Shown here: positions 32,586 through 45,522 of the stretch, one piece after another
Position numbering within the stretch: position 1 is the first letter of the stretch
How the letters are laid out: every line of letters starts with the position of its first letter
DNA from: Sipunculus nudus
Taxonomy: Eukaryota > Annelida > Sipuncula > Golfingiida > Sipunculidae
Assembly: GCA_026874595.1 (NCBI GenBank)
Contig: CM049307.1
Coordinates: 4,489,579-4,553,578 of the forward strand
DNA: 64,000 bases
Direction of reading: 5' to 3'
Program-made: the position numbers and the translations under genes
Notes under the pieces: model-generated
What the model saw: the letters and a program-made list of their open reading frames with translations, nothing else
What the model was told of the DNA's origin: nothing
The model's database searches: none

Positions 32586-33630
32586 TTTAGCCCTCAGCCC
32601 TTAGGCTGATGGGCTATTGTCGTCACCCAAGCTGTCCGTCCGTCCATCCGTCCGGCGTCCGTTAACTTTTACCTTTTGAGCGGAATATGGTGAAAAGGAT
32701 TCACCGTCAGAATTTTATTTCTTCGGTAAAGATGTATATCGACAAAATCTCGGTCAAGTTCGAAGATGGGTGACCTTGACCTATTTTTCTACATTTTAGA
32801 GCTGATTATAGAAAAACACTTAGATGCTTATTACTCAGGAACCATTTGGTGGATTTTCACAAAACTTACTATAGTTATTGGGACTGATAGTCTGTACCTG
32901 CTACACAAGTTTGGTGGCGCCACCTACAATATCTGATTTTTAATGAATTTTTATCGTTTTTTTTTCAACTTTGGGCTTGTGAGCGGGATATCTCTAAAAG
33001 GATTCACCGTAGGAATTTTATTTTTTTCCGGTGAAGATGTATATTGACAAATTCTCGGTCAAGTTCGAAGATGGGTGACCTTGACCTATTTTTCTACGTT
33101 TTAGAGCTGATTATAGAAAAAACATTTAGAAGCTTATTTCTCAGAAACCATTGACTGGAATTTCACAATATTTACTATGATCATAGGGAGTGATGGTCTG
33201 TAACTGCTGCACAAGTTTTGGGGCGCCACCTGCAATTTCTGATTTTTATGAATTTTTCTTGGATTTTTCAACTTTGGCCTTGTGAGCGGGATATCTCTAA
33301 AGGGATTCACAATAGGAATTTTATTTCTTTGGTGAAGATGTATATCGACAAAATCTCGGTCAAGTACGAAGATGGGCGACCTTGACCTACTTTTCAAGGT
33401 CACAGAGCTGATAATAGAATAAAACTTAGAAGCTTATTTTTCAGGAAGCATTTGGTGGATTGTTATGAATCATGGTACATACCTCTCCATTTTAAATTTA
33501 TAACTGAGACATGTACAGATATACATCCATGTGAGAACAGATATTTAGTACTTGTTACTGTTACCACCTCTAAACACTGTTCTTTTGGCTGAGGGCTTTT
33601 GTCAGCTTCTGCTGATATTCTAGTTTTACC
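32586..33630 (+). repeat. CCGTCC-type dispersed repeat with three units of about 302 bp
   Basis: It opens TTAGCCCTCAGCCCTTAGGC, with a CCGTCCGTCCATCCGTCC tract, followed by three tandem units. Each carries AAAGGATTCACCGT..GAATTTTATTT, TCGGTCAAGTTCGAAGATGG and GTGACCTTGACCTA. It closes GGCTGAGGGCTTTTGTCAGC, the complement of its opening, then ATATTCTAGTTTTACC. It matches the nested repeat at 5996-6671, which has one unit fewer. Confidence 0.65.
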
Positions 33631-33754
33631 AGAGAAAGCCTTAGCAATTTTCCACCATGCACGGCAACTGGGTCTGCGAGTTCTTTGTTTATATTCTTTA
33701 AGTATCGCTTAAAGCCCTTTCTATTTTCAATATACAGAGTTCCTTATTTTCCAA

Positions 33755-34025
33755 GGTAGGAACTGTCGAAAGGCGCTGGGCTCCATTTTGTCAAACGTGT
33801 GTGCCCCTGAAACTGCCAGCCTGTGCCTAGACTGAGTCAATGTGTGCTTGCTTCTCATTGGCTAGTAATTCGTGCGCACGAATTAGTAGCCAATGAGCAT
33901 TGAGCCAGCAACATAAGAGAGCTGTTCTCATTGGTCACTAATTCGTGCGCACGGATTAGTAATTCGTGCGCACGAATTAATAAATATTTTTCACCATGTC
34001 TCCCGGGCTCCGTACTTTTCCAACA
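33755..34025 (-). mobile_element. Palindrome-bearing element, copy 2 (inverted)
   Basis: It contains three TTCGTGCGCACGAA-type palindromes. The first is embedded in a larger inverted repeat: CTCATTGGCTA, palindrome, TAGCCAATGAG (33872-33903). The right end reads AATATTTTTCACCATGTCTC then CCGGGCTCCGTAC, the reverse complement of the sequence at 31200. About 80 bp is shared in inverted orientation across 2.7 kb. The terminal match at the left (CTGTCGAAAGGCGCTGGGCTCC) is weak. Confidence 0.6.
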
Positions 34026-35488
34026 GGCAACTCCCTAGAACGTGTTGTAATATGACTATTAATAGTTGTGGAATTGTTGAAGTGCCAGTTATCATAGTTA
34101 AATTGGCCAGCAGTTAGCTGGTTGTACAAGAAGAATATTCCTTTTTCACAGTCAAAAGATTACAGGCAGATCTATATAGAGGTTCAGTGCTGTCCACACA
34201 AAATGTCTGATAACACTATAGGAATGATTATGTGTGCATCGTCAAATATCGTTACCGGTAAGAGAATCCTCGTCATACACGATCAATTATTCCATATTAA
34301 ACTTCAAGTCCGGTGTCCGTAGATTCCGTCTCCTTTCCATTTTAATGAATTTTAATAAGTTAATGAAAGAAGTGAATGTTCATATTATTTCTAAATGAAG
34401 CAATCATCAAGGCTATTCTATAACACAAAGTATTTCACTGAAATGGTTTAATTAGCAGTGGTAAATTAGCACTGTGTTTGTTGTCCATAGATTTCGTCCC
34501 CTCTGATTATGAAAAAGAACATTATGACTTTTTCGAAATATTACAAGGCTGAACTGACTATGATGAAATTACCAAGAGCTGAAGAATGTATAGTGTTCTT
34601 CTAGACAATGTTGGTGATAAGAGCCAGTAATTATTATCTCAGATTGAGTGTTTCCATAAAAATGTAAATAATTATCAAATTAATAAGTTAAACGTTTTTC
34701 ATTATGGCAAATATATAAGGTTTCAATGGGATTTTTCTAGAAATTTCATTAAGTTTTGAAAATATCAGATCCTCATTTTACTGGAAAATTAATTTAAATC
34801 ATGTATAGATTATGGGTTTGCAAAAAACTTCATTCTTTAGTCACTTGTGAAACAATCGAGAACAATGTACTGTGCTACATCCATGGCGTATATAAAGGAT
34901 CATACAGCAGTTCTAGTTTCCAATGTTTTTACATTGGATGGGTCTTTATTATGTCATTTATTTAAATATTTTTCAGTGTAGTCAACATTAGAAGAGGCTT
35001 TCTGTTATATCTGGCAAGATGTAATCAATAATGTATAATTATTATGAACAACATGACAATATGAGAAAACAAAATACATGCAGTTTACAGGATATAGTGA
35101 GCACATTCAATAATATGTTCACTAAAATGACGAAAAAAATAAGTGTATCATAAGACAATTTAAAGATTCATCAGGTTATGTAGTTGCAGAAATAGCGACA
35201 AGGGACTAACAAACAAACTGACAATACGCTGTAGAAGTTATGTTTGTTCATTCATAATGAAAGAAAAAAAACAAGATGGCCAAGGTCTAATGAGGAAATA
35301 AAAACGCTGCAGTTTTAAATTTTTTAAAATGTGGTTTGGGTAAATACTAGATATTTCATTTCGGAGATCGTGTGGTACACTAAATAGTAAGGCTATAGAC
35401 GTTGAGTGTATTTATAGAGCGTACCAAGCTTGGAGGATCAATTTCATTCATACATTTTTATGTTAAAGATAAATTGGTATCGCTTTCT
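34026..35488. other. AT-rich stretch with no recognised feature
   Basis: Apparently single-copy sequence. No splice-bounded coding segment or repeat was recognised on either strand. Confidence 0.45.
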
Positions 35489-38400
35489 AGAGCCTATTAG
35501 CATTGTAGCTGATATTAGGATTGTTGCCGATTAGATGCTAACTTTGTAGAGCCTATTAGCATTGTAGCTGATTAGCAACTAACTTTGTAGAACCTATTAG
35601 CATTGTAGCTGATTAGCAACTAACTTTGAGGAGCCTATTAGCATTGTAGCTCATTAGCTGCTAACTTTGTAGAACCTATTACCATTGTAGCTGATTTACT
35701 ACTAACTTTGTAGAACCTATTAGCATTGTAGCTAATTTGCTACTAACTATGTAGAACCTATTAGCATTGTAGCTGATTAGCTGCTAACTTTGTAGAACCT
35801 ATTACCATTGTAGCTAATTTGCTACTAACTTTGTAGAACCTATTACCATTGTAGCTGATTAGCAACTAACTTTGTAGAGCCTATTAGCATTGAAACTGAT
35901 AAGCTGCTAACGTTGTAGAACCTATTAGCATTGTAGCTAATTAGCAACAAACTTTGTAGAACCTATTAGCATTGTAGCTGATTCGCTTCTAACTTTGTAG
36001 AACCTATAAGCATTGTAACTGATTCGCTACTAACTTTGTAGAGCCTATTAGCATTGAAAACTGATTAGCTGCTAACTTTGTAGAACCTATTAGCATTGTA
36101 GCTAATTAGCAACTAACTTTGTAGAGCCTATTAACATTGTAGCTGATTAGCTGCTAACTTTCTAGAACCTATTACCATTGTAGCTGATTCGCTACTAACT
36201 TTGTAGAACCTATTAGCATTGTAGCTAATTTGCTACTAACTTTGTAGAACCTATTAGCATTGTAGCTGATTAGCTGCTAACTTTGTAGAACCTATTAGCA
36301 TTGTAGCTAATTTGCTACTAACTTTGTAGAACCTATTAGCATTGTAGCTGATTTGCTACTAACTTTGTAGAACCTATTAGCATTGTAGCTGATTAGCTGC
36401 TAACTTTGTAGAACCTATTAGCATTGTAGCTTATTTGATACTAACTTTGTAGAACCTATTACCATTGTAGCTAATTTGCTACTAACTTTGTAGAACCTAT
36501 TAGCATTGTAGCTGATTAGCACCCAACTTTGTAGAACCTATTAGCATTGTAGCTGATTTGCTACTAACTTAGTAGAACCTATTAGCATTGTAGCTGATTT
36601 GCTGCTAACTTTGTAGAACCTATCACCATTGTAGCTGATTTGCTGCTAACTTTGTAGAACCTATTACCATTGTAGCTAATTTGCTACTAACTTTGTAGAA
36701 CCTATTAGCATTGTAGCTTATTTGCTACTAACTTTGTAGAACCTATTTCCATTGTAGCTGATTTGCTACTTACTTTGTAGAACCTATAAGCATTGTAGCT
36801 GATTTGCTGCAAAATTTGTAGAACCTATTTCCATTGTAGCTGATTTGCTACTAATTTTGTAGAACCTATTAGCATTGTAGCTGATTTGCTGCTAACTTTG
36901 TAGAACCTATTTCAATTGTAGCTGATTTGCTACTAATTTTGTAGAACCTATTACCATTGTAGCTAATTTGCTACTAATTTGTAGAACCTATTTCCATTGT
37001 AGCTTATTTGCTACTAACTTTGTAGAACCTATTTCCATTGTAGCTGATTTGCTACTTACTTTGTAGAGCCTTTTAGCATTGTAGCTGATTTGCTGCTAAC
37101 TTTGTAGAACCTATTTCCATTGTAGCTGATTTGCTACTAACTTTGTAGAGCCTATTAGCATTGTAGCTGATTTGCTGCTAACTTTGTAGAACCTATTTCC
37201 ATTGTAGCTGATTTGCTACTAATTTTGTAGAACCTATTAGCATTGTAGCTGATTTGCTGCTAACTTTGTAGAACCTATTAGCATTGTAGCTGATTTGCTG
37301 CTAACTTTGTAGAACCTATTAGCATTGTAGCTGATTTGCTGCTAACTTTGTAGAACCTATTACCATTGTAGCTGATTTGCTGCTAACTTTGTAGAACCTA
37401 TTTCCATTGTAGCTGATTTTCTACTTACTTTGTAGAGCCTATTAGCATTGTAGCTGATTTGCTGCTAACTTTGTAGAACCTATTAGCATTGTAGCTGATT
37501 TGCTGCTAACTTTGTAGAACCTATTAGCATTGTAGCTGATTTGCTGCTAACTTTGTAGAACCTATTACCATTGTAGCTGATTTGCTGCTAACTTTGGAGA
37601 ACCTATTACCATTGTAGCTAATTTGCTACTAACTTTGTAGAACCTATTAGCATTGTAGCTTATTTGCTACTAACTTTGTAGAACCTATTTCCATTGTAGC
37701 TGATTTGCTACTAACTTTGTAGAGCCTATTAGCATTGTAGCTGATTTGCTGCTAACTTTGTAGAACCTATTTCCATTGTAGCTGATTTGCTACTAATTTT
37801 GTAGAACCTATTAGCATTGTAGCTGATTTGCTGCTAACTTTGTAGAACCTATTACCATTGTAGCTGATTTGCTGCTAACTTTGTAGAACCTATTAGCATT
37901 GTAGCTGATTTGCTGCTAACTTTGTAGAACCTATTACCATTGTAGCTGATTTGCTGCTAACTTTGTAGAACCTATTTCCATTGTAGCTGATTTGCTACTA
38001 ACTTTGTAGAACCTATTACCATTGTAGCTGATTTGCTGCTAACTTTGTAGAACCTATTACCATTGTAGCTGATTTGCTGCTATCTTTGTAGAACCTATTA
38101 CCATTGTAGCTGATTTGCTGCTAACTTTGTAGAACCTATTTCCATTGTAGCTGATTTGCTACTAACTTTGTAGAGCCTATTAGCATTGTAGCTGATTTGC
38201 TGCTAACTTTGTAGAACCTATTTCCATTGTAGCTGATTTGCTACTTACTTTGTAGAGCCTATTAGCATTGTAGCTGATTTGCTGCTAACTTTGTAGAACC
38301 TATTTCCATTGTAGCTGATTTGCTACTAACTTTGTAGAACCTATCAGCATTGTAGCTGATTTGAAGCTATCTTACTAGAACCTATTTCCATTGTAGCTGA

Positions 38401-38652
38401 TTTGCTACTAACTTTGTAGAACCTATTTCCATTGTAGATGATTTGCTGCTAACTTTGTAGAACCTATTAGCATTGTAGCTGATTAGCAACTAACTTTGTA
38501 GAGCCTATTAGCATTGTAGCTAATTTGCTACTAACTATGTAGAACCTATTTCCATTGTAGCTGATTTGCTACTAACTTTGTAGAACCTATTTCCATTGTA
38601 GCTGATTTGCTACTAACTTTGTAGAACCTATTAGCATTGTAGCTGATTTGCT
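35489..38652 (+). repeat. 41-bp satellite-like array, about 77 copies
   Basis: The unit carries AACCTATTAGCATTGTAGCT and GATTTGCTGCTAACTTTGTAG. Variation is concentrated at a few sites: TTAGC/TTACC/TTTCC, GATTTG/GATTAG/AATTTG, and CTGCT/CTACT/CAACT. The left edge is more diverged and still has GATTAGCAACTAA-type units, while the right two thirds are dominated by GATTTGCTGCTAA, suggesting recent spread of one variant. It ends abruptly at a SINE. Confidence 0.96.
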
Positions 38653-38662
38653 ACTTGGTACC

Positions 38663-38880
38663 GGCTTCTGTGGCTCAGGGGTGGAGCGCCGGACTCAAAG
38701 CCGGGAGATTGTGAGACCGAATCTCAGCCGAAGCGGTGAGAGTTTTCACGGTCGGCCTCCACCCAGGGTGAGCGCTCTGCAGGCTTAATGGGGATACTGT
38801 GTCCATCAGTCGTGTTTCACTCACAAACGAGTACGCTTTTCGGGGGTTCCTCGGTGTTATGACCCAGTAATTGCATGAGA
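38663..38880 (+). mobile_element. tRNA-derived SINE
   Basis: The 5' part (38663-38735) is tRNA-like. An A-box-like TGGCTCAGGGGTGG is followed by a stem CCGG...CCGG and then a B-box-like GAGACCGAATCTC with a paired T-stem, and the end (GAAGC) pairs with the start (GCTTC). It continues into a body with CACTCACAAACGAGTACGC and GGGTTCCTCGGTGTTATGAC. The loop sequence ACCGAAT departs from TTCGAAT and the anticodon loop has eight bases, so it is not a working tRNA gene. Related pieces occur at 46408-46541 and 49811-49868. Confidence 0.72.
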
Positions 38881-41559
38881 CGAAACTTACCCAGGGTCAG
38901 CAGGAGTTGTATACTGCATTTGTGATATTATAAGGTAAGTCACTGGGGTATAAAAAAGTAAAATCGGTCCAAGTACTGTACCTTTACGAACAGAGTGAAC
39001 AATTCGGATTTCTTTTTTTATTATCGGACGATTTGCGTGCCTTCATAAAAATAAATGAAGAACCAATTTTAAGATGCGAGGTCTCATGTATGCCGTATAT
39101 TACTGTTACAGTTTACTTAAAGTTCCTTTTGAATGTTAAGAACTGAAGCCTTTTAATGTTGAGGAAACATAAAAAAATTGGAGTCCTCGATTCAAGGCCG
39201 ATAACCATTCATTTATTCAGTCTATTAGCGAGAAATGCAGTTTTTTGAGAGGATCTTAGATAGTTACCTAAGGTGTCAAGGAGAGGACATTTAATGTGCT
39301 TTCAAGAAGTAACGAAACAATGATAATCATCAGGTTCAGTAGGTTTCACTTTACCGTTTTTGAAATTGAACCGTCAAATTATAAAACTATCACCATTTGA
39401 TATTACAGTGCAGACTTAAAATAAACGTATCACGCGACAAATGCAATACGTTTCCGTGATACGGATTAAATAATAACTTGGGGAGGGGGGACTGCAATCA
39501 TACAAGGTTCATATCCAGACTATCGAAGGCATGAAGTATTTTACATGAAGTAAATACAGCGAAACATCCACCCATATATATTTGTCACATGTCCTTGGTA
39601 AAGTAAGAATCATTTTCGGGACCCTTGTGACTGTTCAGACTGTCGGCCGTTCCATGTAAAGGGGCATTACTTACCTCTTGGTTAGGTCCGGTGAGTGTAT
39701 ATCTTTATTAACTGAAACAATTTAATGGAATATTATAAATTTTAGACGCTACGCTTTTAGACTCAACGTTATTTAATTAGGCGTCATTTTATGCTACAAA
39801 ATCGTGTTGGTTTATTTACTCCTAAAATGTTTACCAAATACGTAACAAGGACAGGACGTAGCCGGTGGTAAAAGCCATAGAGCGGAGCGGAAGGTTCAGT
39901 GTCTGATCCACGATAATGTCTCGTAGGCAAAATGGTCAAATCTTGAATAACCTCAGACATACGCTCTAATGACTTATCGTTATGTTGTGATTATTCCTAT
40001 CCCGTGCATATAAAACCTTAAAATCAGATGGCAAACTCATAAACCCGTATGATTATTCTTTTCTAAGACCAGTATATGGCTCCAGTGTCACTCAAGTCCC
40101 ATTTGTCAATGTCGCAAAAGTTTGCCAATAAATAACGTCTGGCTGGTGTTTAGCGTGATTTCTTGCCCTTGGACGACAGCCGAGCATGTTCCAGGTGTTA
40201 AAAACCTGTACTGTGTGGTACGTAATGTGCAGTACATACAAGATAAACATCACAATCTGTACGTGTTTATGGAATCACAGCATATTGTGTTAAGTAATAC
40301 AAGATGGTCGAAACAACGCTGTCTCCACATTGTTCACATTCAGACTAGTTTTTGGAACATTGTTTGTATCATGTAGATCTGCGTGAGATGTTGGATGCAG
40401 CTACCAGTTGAGGGATACGGCTACCTGTGGGATGTGATGGATCTAATACAGCCTGGGACAGACAGACAGGATGAGCTAGTGTACTGAAGCAGATGATGCA
40501 AACATGGAGTCCACGTGGATATTGCTCAATAAATCCTGAAAACTGAAGGGTTACCATGGTAACACATCTTTTTCAACATTAATCAACTAAGTCTGAGGCC
40601 CATGGTACAACATCAAAGCACAGGCCGATAGGCACAACGTATTTCATGATCAAATATTTTTCTTTTTAAATTCAAGTCCGGGTAACACAAATATTTTCTT
40701 TGAGGATGCACTCATTACATTTAGAAGACATAAACACACTGGATGAACTCACCTAAGCTCAATTAAAAAATTTTGTTTCCTGATGTGCCTAAGAAATGAC
40801 TTAAGTGGACGTAGACAGTTGAATTACATATATTGTGTAGATTGATTATAGTCCGTTTCATCCCCTCATGTCCACCTGTTTTTTTTTTTGTTTTTTTTTT
40901 CTATGAAAATTATTATTTGTGACATTTCAAGGCAAAGGATGATAGTGTAGGGTAGAATATTAAAGAGCCTTATTTTCAACAAGATAAGTAAACACCAACA
41001 TAACACATTATTTAAATAACATAATTATTAAAAAAATATAAGAAATCAGCCTACATTTTAAATCATATAAGACCCACTTAAGGCTTTCAAAGTCATTGGT
41101 CACATGCAAAAAAAGTCTCAATTGACAGCTGCATCCGGATAAAATTGACAGCTGCTGATTGGATGATGTCATGTAAACACTCTAAAAACTATAAACAACC
41201 GAAACAAAGATGGCTATTCATGCAGGGAGATTTCATATAATCCAGATCATTGTGAAGGGACTAAAAGTTGTGAAACGTATACTGGGGATGTATTGTAATA
41301 TTCTTAATTGCCGTATTAGGTTGTCACTTCCATATCTAGTTTTCTAGAAAATTATTGAAATATATGAGCTTTAAAGAGAATAATCTCCAGACAACTGGTG
41401 GACACGGGTCGGTGAAACAAAGTATAGGTAAATTATCAACCCGGGTCATCATACTGTCATTGAGCACCTTGGGAAAGAGTTATATTATACTCTAACTGAT
41501 AAAATCTTTATAAATACATCCTGTGTGAATGCAGGAAGAGCAAGTGTCAGTTGAACAGT
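38881..41559. other. Apparently unique spacer between the 41-bp and 47-bp arrays
   Basis: AT-rich, with short T runs at 40880-40900. Reading frames at 40122-40376 (+) and 40369-40557 (-) have no recognisable product or supporting splice sites. Confidence 0.45.
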
Positions 41560-44500
41560 ATTATCAAGAACAGCAGCCTTACGATGTGGTACACGACTGT
41601 GTATTACTGATCAAGAACAGCAGCCTTACGATGTGATACACGACTGTGTGTTACTGATCAAGAACAGCAGCCTTACGATGTGGTACACGACTGTGTATTA
41701 CTGATCAAGAACAGCAGCCTTACGATGTGGTACACGACTGTGTATTACTGATCAAGAACAGCAGCCTTACGATGTGGTACACGACTGTGTATTACTGATC
41801 AAGAACAGCAGCCTTACGATGTGGTACACGACTGTGTGTTACTGATCAAGAACAGCAGCCTTACGATGTGGTACACGACTGTGTGTTACTGATCAAGAAC
41901 AGCAGCCTTACGATGTGGTACACGACTGTGTGTTACTGATCAAGAACAGCAGCCTTACGATGTGGTACACGACTTTGTATTACTGATCAAGAACAGCAGC
42001 CTTACGATGTGGTACACGACTGTGTATTACTGATCAAGAACAGCAGCCTTACGGTGTGGTACACGACTGTGTGTTACTGATCAAGAACAGCAGCCTTACG
42101 ATGTGGTACACGACTGTGTGTTACTGATCAAGAACAGCAGCCTTACGATGTGGTACACGACTGTGTGTTACTGATCAAGAACAGCAGCCTTACAATGTGG
42201 TACACGACTGTGTATTACTGATCAAGAACAGCAGCCTTACGGTGTGATACATGACTGTGTATTACTGATCAAGAACAGCAGCCTTACGGTGTGGTACACG
42301 ACTGTGTATTACTGATCAAGAACAGCAGCCTTACGATGTGGTACACGACTGTGTATTACTGATCAAGAACAGCAGCCTTACGATGTGGTACACGACTGTG
42401 TATTACTGATAAAGAACAGCAGCCTTACGATGTGGTACACGATTGTGTATTACTGATAAAGAACAGCAGCCTTACGATGTGGTACACGACTGTGTATTAC
42501 TGATCAAGAACAGCAGCCTTACGATGTGGTATACACGACTGTGTGTTACTGATCAAGAACAGCAGCCTTACGATGTGGTACACGACTGTGTGTTACTGAT
42601 CAAGGAAAGCAGCCTTACGATGTGGTACACGACTGTGTGTTACTGATCAAGAACAGCAGCCTTACGATGTGGTACACGACTGTGTATTACTGATCAAGAA
42701 CAGCAGCCTTACGATGTGGTACACGACTGTGTATTACTGATCAAGATCAGCAGCCTTACGATGTGGTACACGACTGTGTATTACTGATCAAGAACAGCAG
42801 CCTTACGATGTGGTACACGACTGTGTATTACTGATCAAGAACAGCAGCCTTACGATGTGGTACACGACTGTGTATTACTGATCAAGAACAGCAGCCTTAC
42901 GATGTGGTACACGACTGTGTATTACTGATCAAGAACAGCAGCCTTACGATGTGGTACACAACTGTGTTTACTGATCAAGAACAGCAGCCTTACGATGTGA
43001 TACACGACTGTGTATTACTGATCAAGAACAGCAGCCTTACGATGTGGTACACGACTGTGTATTACTGATCAAGAACAGCAGCCTTGCGATGTGGTACACG
43101 ATTGTGTATTACTGTTCAAGAACAGCAGCCTTACGATGTAATACACGACTGTGTATTACTGATCAAGAACAGCAGCCTTACGATGTAATACACGACTGTG
43201 TATTACTGATCAAGAACAGCAGCCTTACGATGTGGTACTCGACTGTGTATTACTGATCAAGAACAGCAGCCTTACGATGTGGTACACGACTGTGTATTAC
43301 TGATCAAGAACAGCAGCCTTACGATGTGGTACACGACTGTGTATTACTGATCAAGAACAGCAGCCTTACGATGTGGTACACGACTGTGTATTACTGATCA
43401 AGAACAGCAGCCTTACGATGTGATACACGACTGTGTATTACTGATCAAGAACAGCAGCCTTACGATGTGATACACGACTGTGTATTACTGATCAAGAACA
43501 GCAGCCTTACGATGTGGTACACGACTGTGTATTACTGATCAAGAACAGCAGCCTTACGATGTGGTACACGACTGTGTATTACTGATCAAGAACAGCAGCC
43601 TTACGATGTGGTACACGACTGTGTATTACTGATCAAGAACAACAGCCTTACGATGTGGTACACGACTGTGTATTACTGATCAAGAACAGCAGCCTTACGA
43701 AGTGGTACACGACTGTGTGTTACTGATCAAGAACAGCAGCCTTACGATGTGATACACGACTGTGTATTACTGATCAAGAACAGCAGCCTTACGATGTGGT
43801 ACACGACTGTGTATTACTGATCAAGAACAGCAGCCTTACGATGTGATACACGACTGTGTATTACTGATCAAGAACAGCAGCCTTACGATGTGGTACACGA
43901 CTGTGTATTACTGATCAAGAACAGCAGCCTTACGATGTGGTACACGACTGTGTATTACTGATCAAGAACAGCAGCCTTACGATGTGGTACACAACTGTGT
44001 TTACTGATCAAGAACAGCAGCCTTACGATGTGATACACGACTGTGTATTACTGATCAAGAACAGCAGCCTTACGATGTGGTACACGACTGTGTATTACTG
44101 ATCAAGAACAGCAGCCTTGCGATGTGGTACACGATTGTGTATTACTGTTCAAGAACAGCAGCCTTACGATGTAATACACGACTGTGTATTACTGATCAAG
44201 AACAGCAGCCTTACGATGTAATACACGACTGTGTATTACTGATCAAGAACAGCAGCCTTACGATGTGGTACTCGACTGTGTATTACTGATCAAGAACAGC
44301 AGCCTTACGATGTGGTACACGACTGTGTATTACTGATCAAGAACAGCAGCCTTACGATGTGGTACACGACTGTGTATTACTGATCAAGAACAGCAGCCTT
44401 ACGATGTGGTACACGACTGTATATTACTGATCAAGAACAGCAGCCTTACGATGTGATACACGACTGTGTATTACTGATCAAGAACAGCAGCCTTACGATG

Positions 44501-44965
44501 TGATACACGACTGTGTATTACTGATCAAGAACAGCAGCCTTACGATGTGGTACACGACTGTGTATTACTGATCAAGAACAGCAGCCTTACGATGTGGTAC
44601 ACGACTGTGTATTACTGATCAAGAACAGCAGCCTTACGATGTGGTACACGACTGTGTATTACTGATCAAGAACAACAGCCTTACGATGTGGTACACGACT
44701 GTGTATTACTGATCAAGAACAGCAGCCTTACGAAGTGGTACACGACTGTGTGTTACTGATCAAGAACAGCAGCCTTACGATGTGATACACGACTGTGTAT
44801 TACTGATCAAGAACAGCAGCCTTACGATGTGGTACACGACTGTGTATTACTGATCAAGAACAGCAGCCTTACGATGTGATACACGACTGTGTATTACTGA
44901 TCAAGAACAGCAGCCTTACGATGTGGTACACGACTGTGTATTACTGATCAAGAACAGCAGCCTTA
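41560..44965 (+). repeat. 47-bp satellite-like array, about 72 copies, with a 1,033-bp internal duplication
   Basis: The unit carries CAGCAGCCTTACGATGTGGT, ACACGACTGTGTATTACTGA and TCAAGAA. Copies are nearly identical, differing mainly at TGTATT/TGTGTT and TGGTAC/TGATAC. A block with rare variants at 42953, 43085, 43114, 43228, 43641 and 43700 reappears in the same order 1,033 bp later, so a block of 22 units (one a base short) was recently duplicated. The array ends where a MITE is inserted. Confidence 0.97.
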
Positions 44966-45522
44966 AGCACTTTACCGGACACGGTAACGGATACGGACAC
45001 GGACAAGGATATGTTTGGAACAAAAATATGATAAAATATAAGTAGTGTTTTCACTTGTATGGACACGATTACGGCGCCGTATAACTCTCCCTGTACGGTT
45101 TTTCCGTCCGGCACCGTGATGAAAAATGTCAGGAAAAGATTCATCCTTGACTGACGCCTATATATATATATATATAAAGATAAAACAAGAATACATGTGG
45201 TGATATATCTTAAAATTACAATTATACCTGTTTTAACTGTATTTAGGCCCAATTAATCCAAGGGTGTGTTGCAATAAGGTGACTTAAGTCATGTAGGTGA
45301 CTTAAGCCCAGGGGCATCTGTGGTAACCATTATGATGTCACAATTGTAATCATGGTATTTAGGCCCCCAACTGGGCTTAAGTCCAGTAAAATGTTATTGC
45401 AACAGGCCCCTGGTGAAACAGCGATTTTAGCCGTACGGCCACCGTACGGCGAACGTACAAGTGGAAACACACTAAACGTATCCGTATCCGTATCCGTGTC
45501 CGTACATGTTGAAACACAGCTC
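44966..45522. mobile_element. 557-bp TA-flanked element in the last unit of the 47-bp array
   Basis: The left junction is CAGCCTTA/AGCACTTTACCGG and the right is GAAACACAGCTC/TACGATGTG, so TA is shared and the array unit (CCTTACGATGTG) resumes to the right. The ends are rich in CGGACACGGATACGG and its complement. The right terminus GAGCTGTGTTTCAAC resembles the ends of the element at 54703-55102. Non-coding. It contains a nested MITE and a short (AT)n run. Confidence 0.6.
45258..45413. mobile_element. 156-bp MITE nested inside the 44966-45522 element
   Basis: The left end CCAAGGGTGTGTTGCAATAA and the reverse complement of the right end, CCAGGGGCCTGTTGCAATAA, match at 17 of 20 positions. Inward both have CTTAAGTC / GACTTAAG-like repeats. 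No target duplication is clear. Confidence 0.6.

Noticed and set aside
38663-38735. A possible functional tRNA gene.
   Set aside because: The T-loop (ACCGAAT) and the 8-base anticodon loop are abnormal, and the sequence continues into a body shared with other SINE pieces.
39680-39720. ATTACTTACCTCTTGGTTAGG, resembling the start of U1 snRNA.
   Set aside because: Only the first few bases match. The rest of the expected U1 sequence is absent.
41560-44965. Array with regular 47-bp period, and a pair of identical 70-codon frames (43044 and 44077).
   Set aside because: It is not a CRISPR array, since there are no spacers between repeats. The frames arise because 47 is not divisible by three; they coincide only because of the 1,033-bp duplication.
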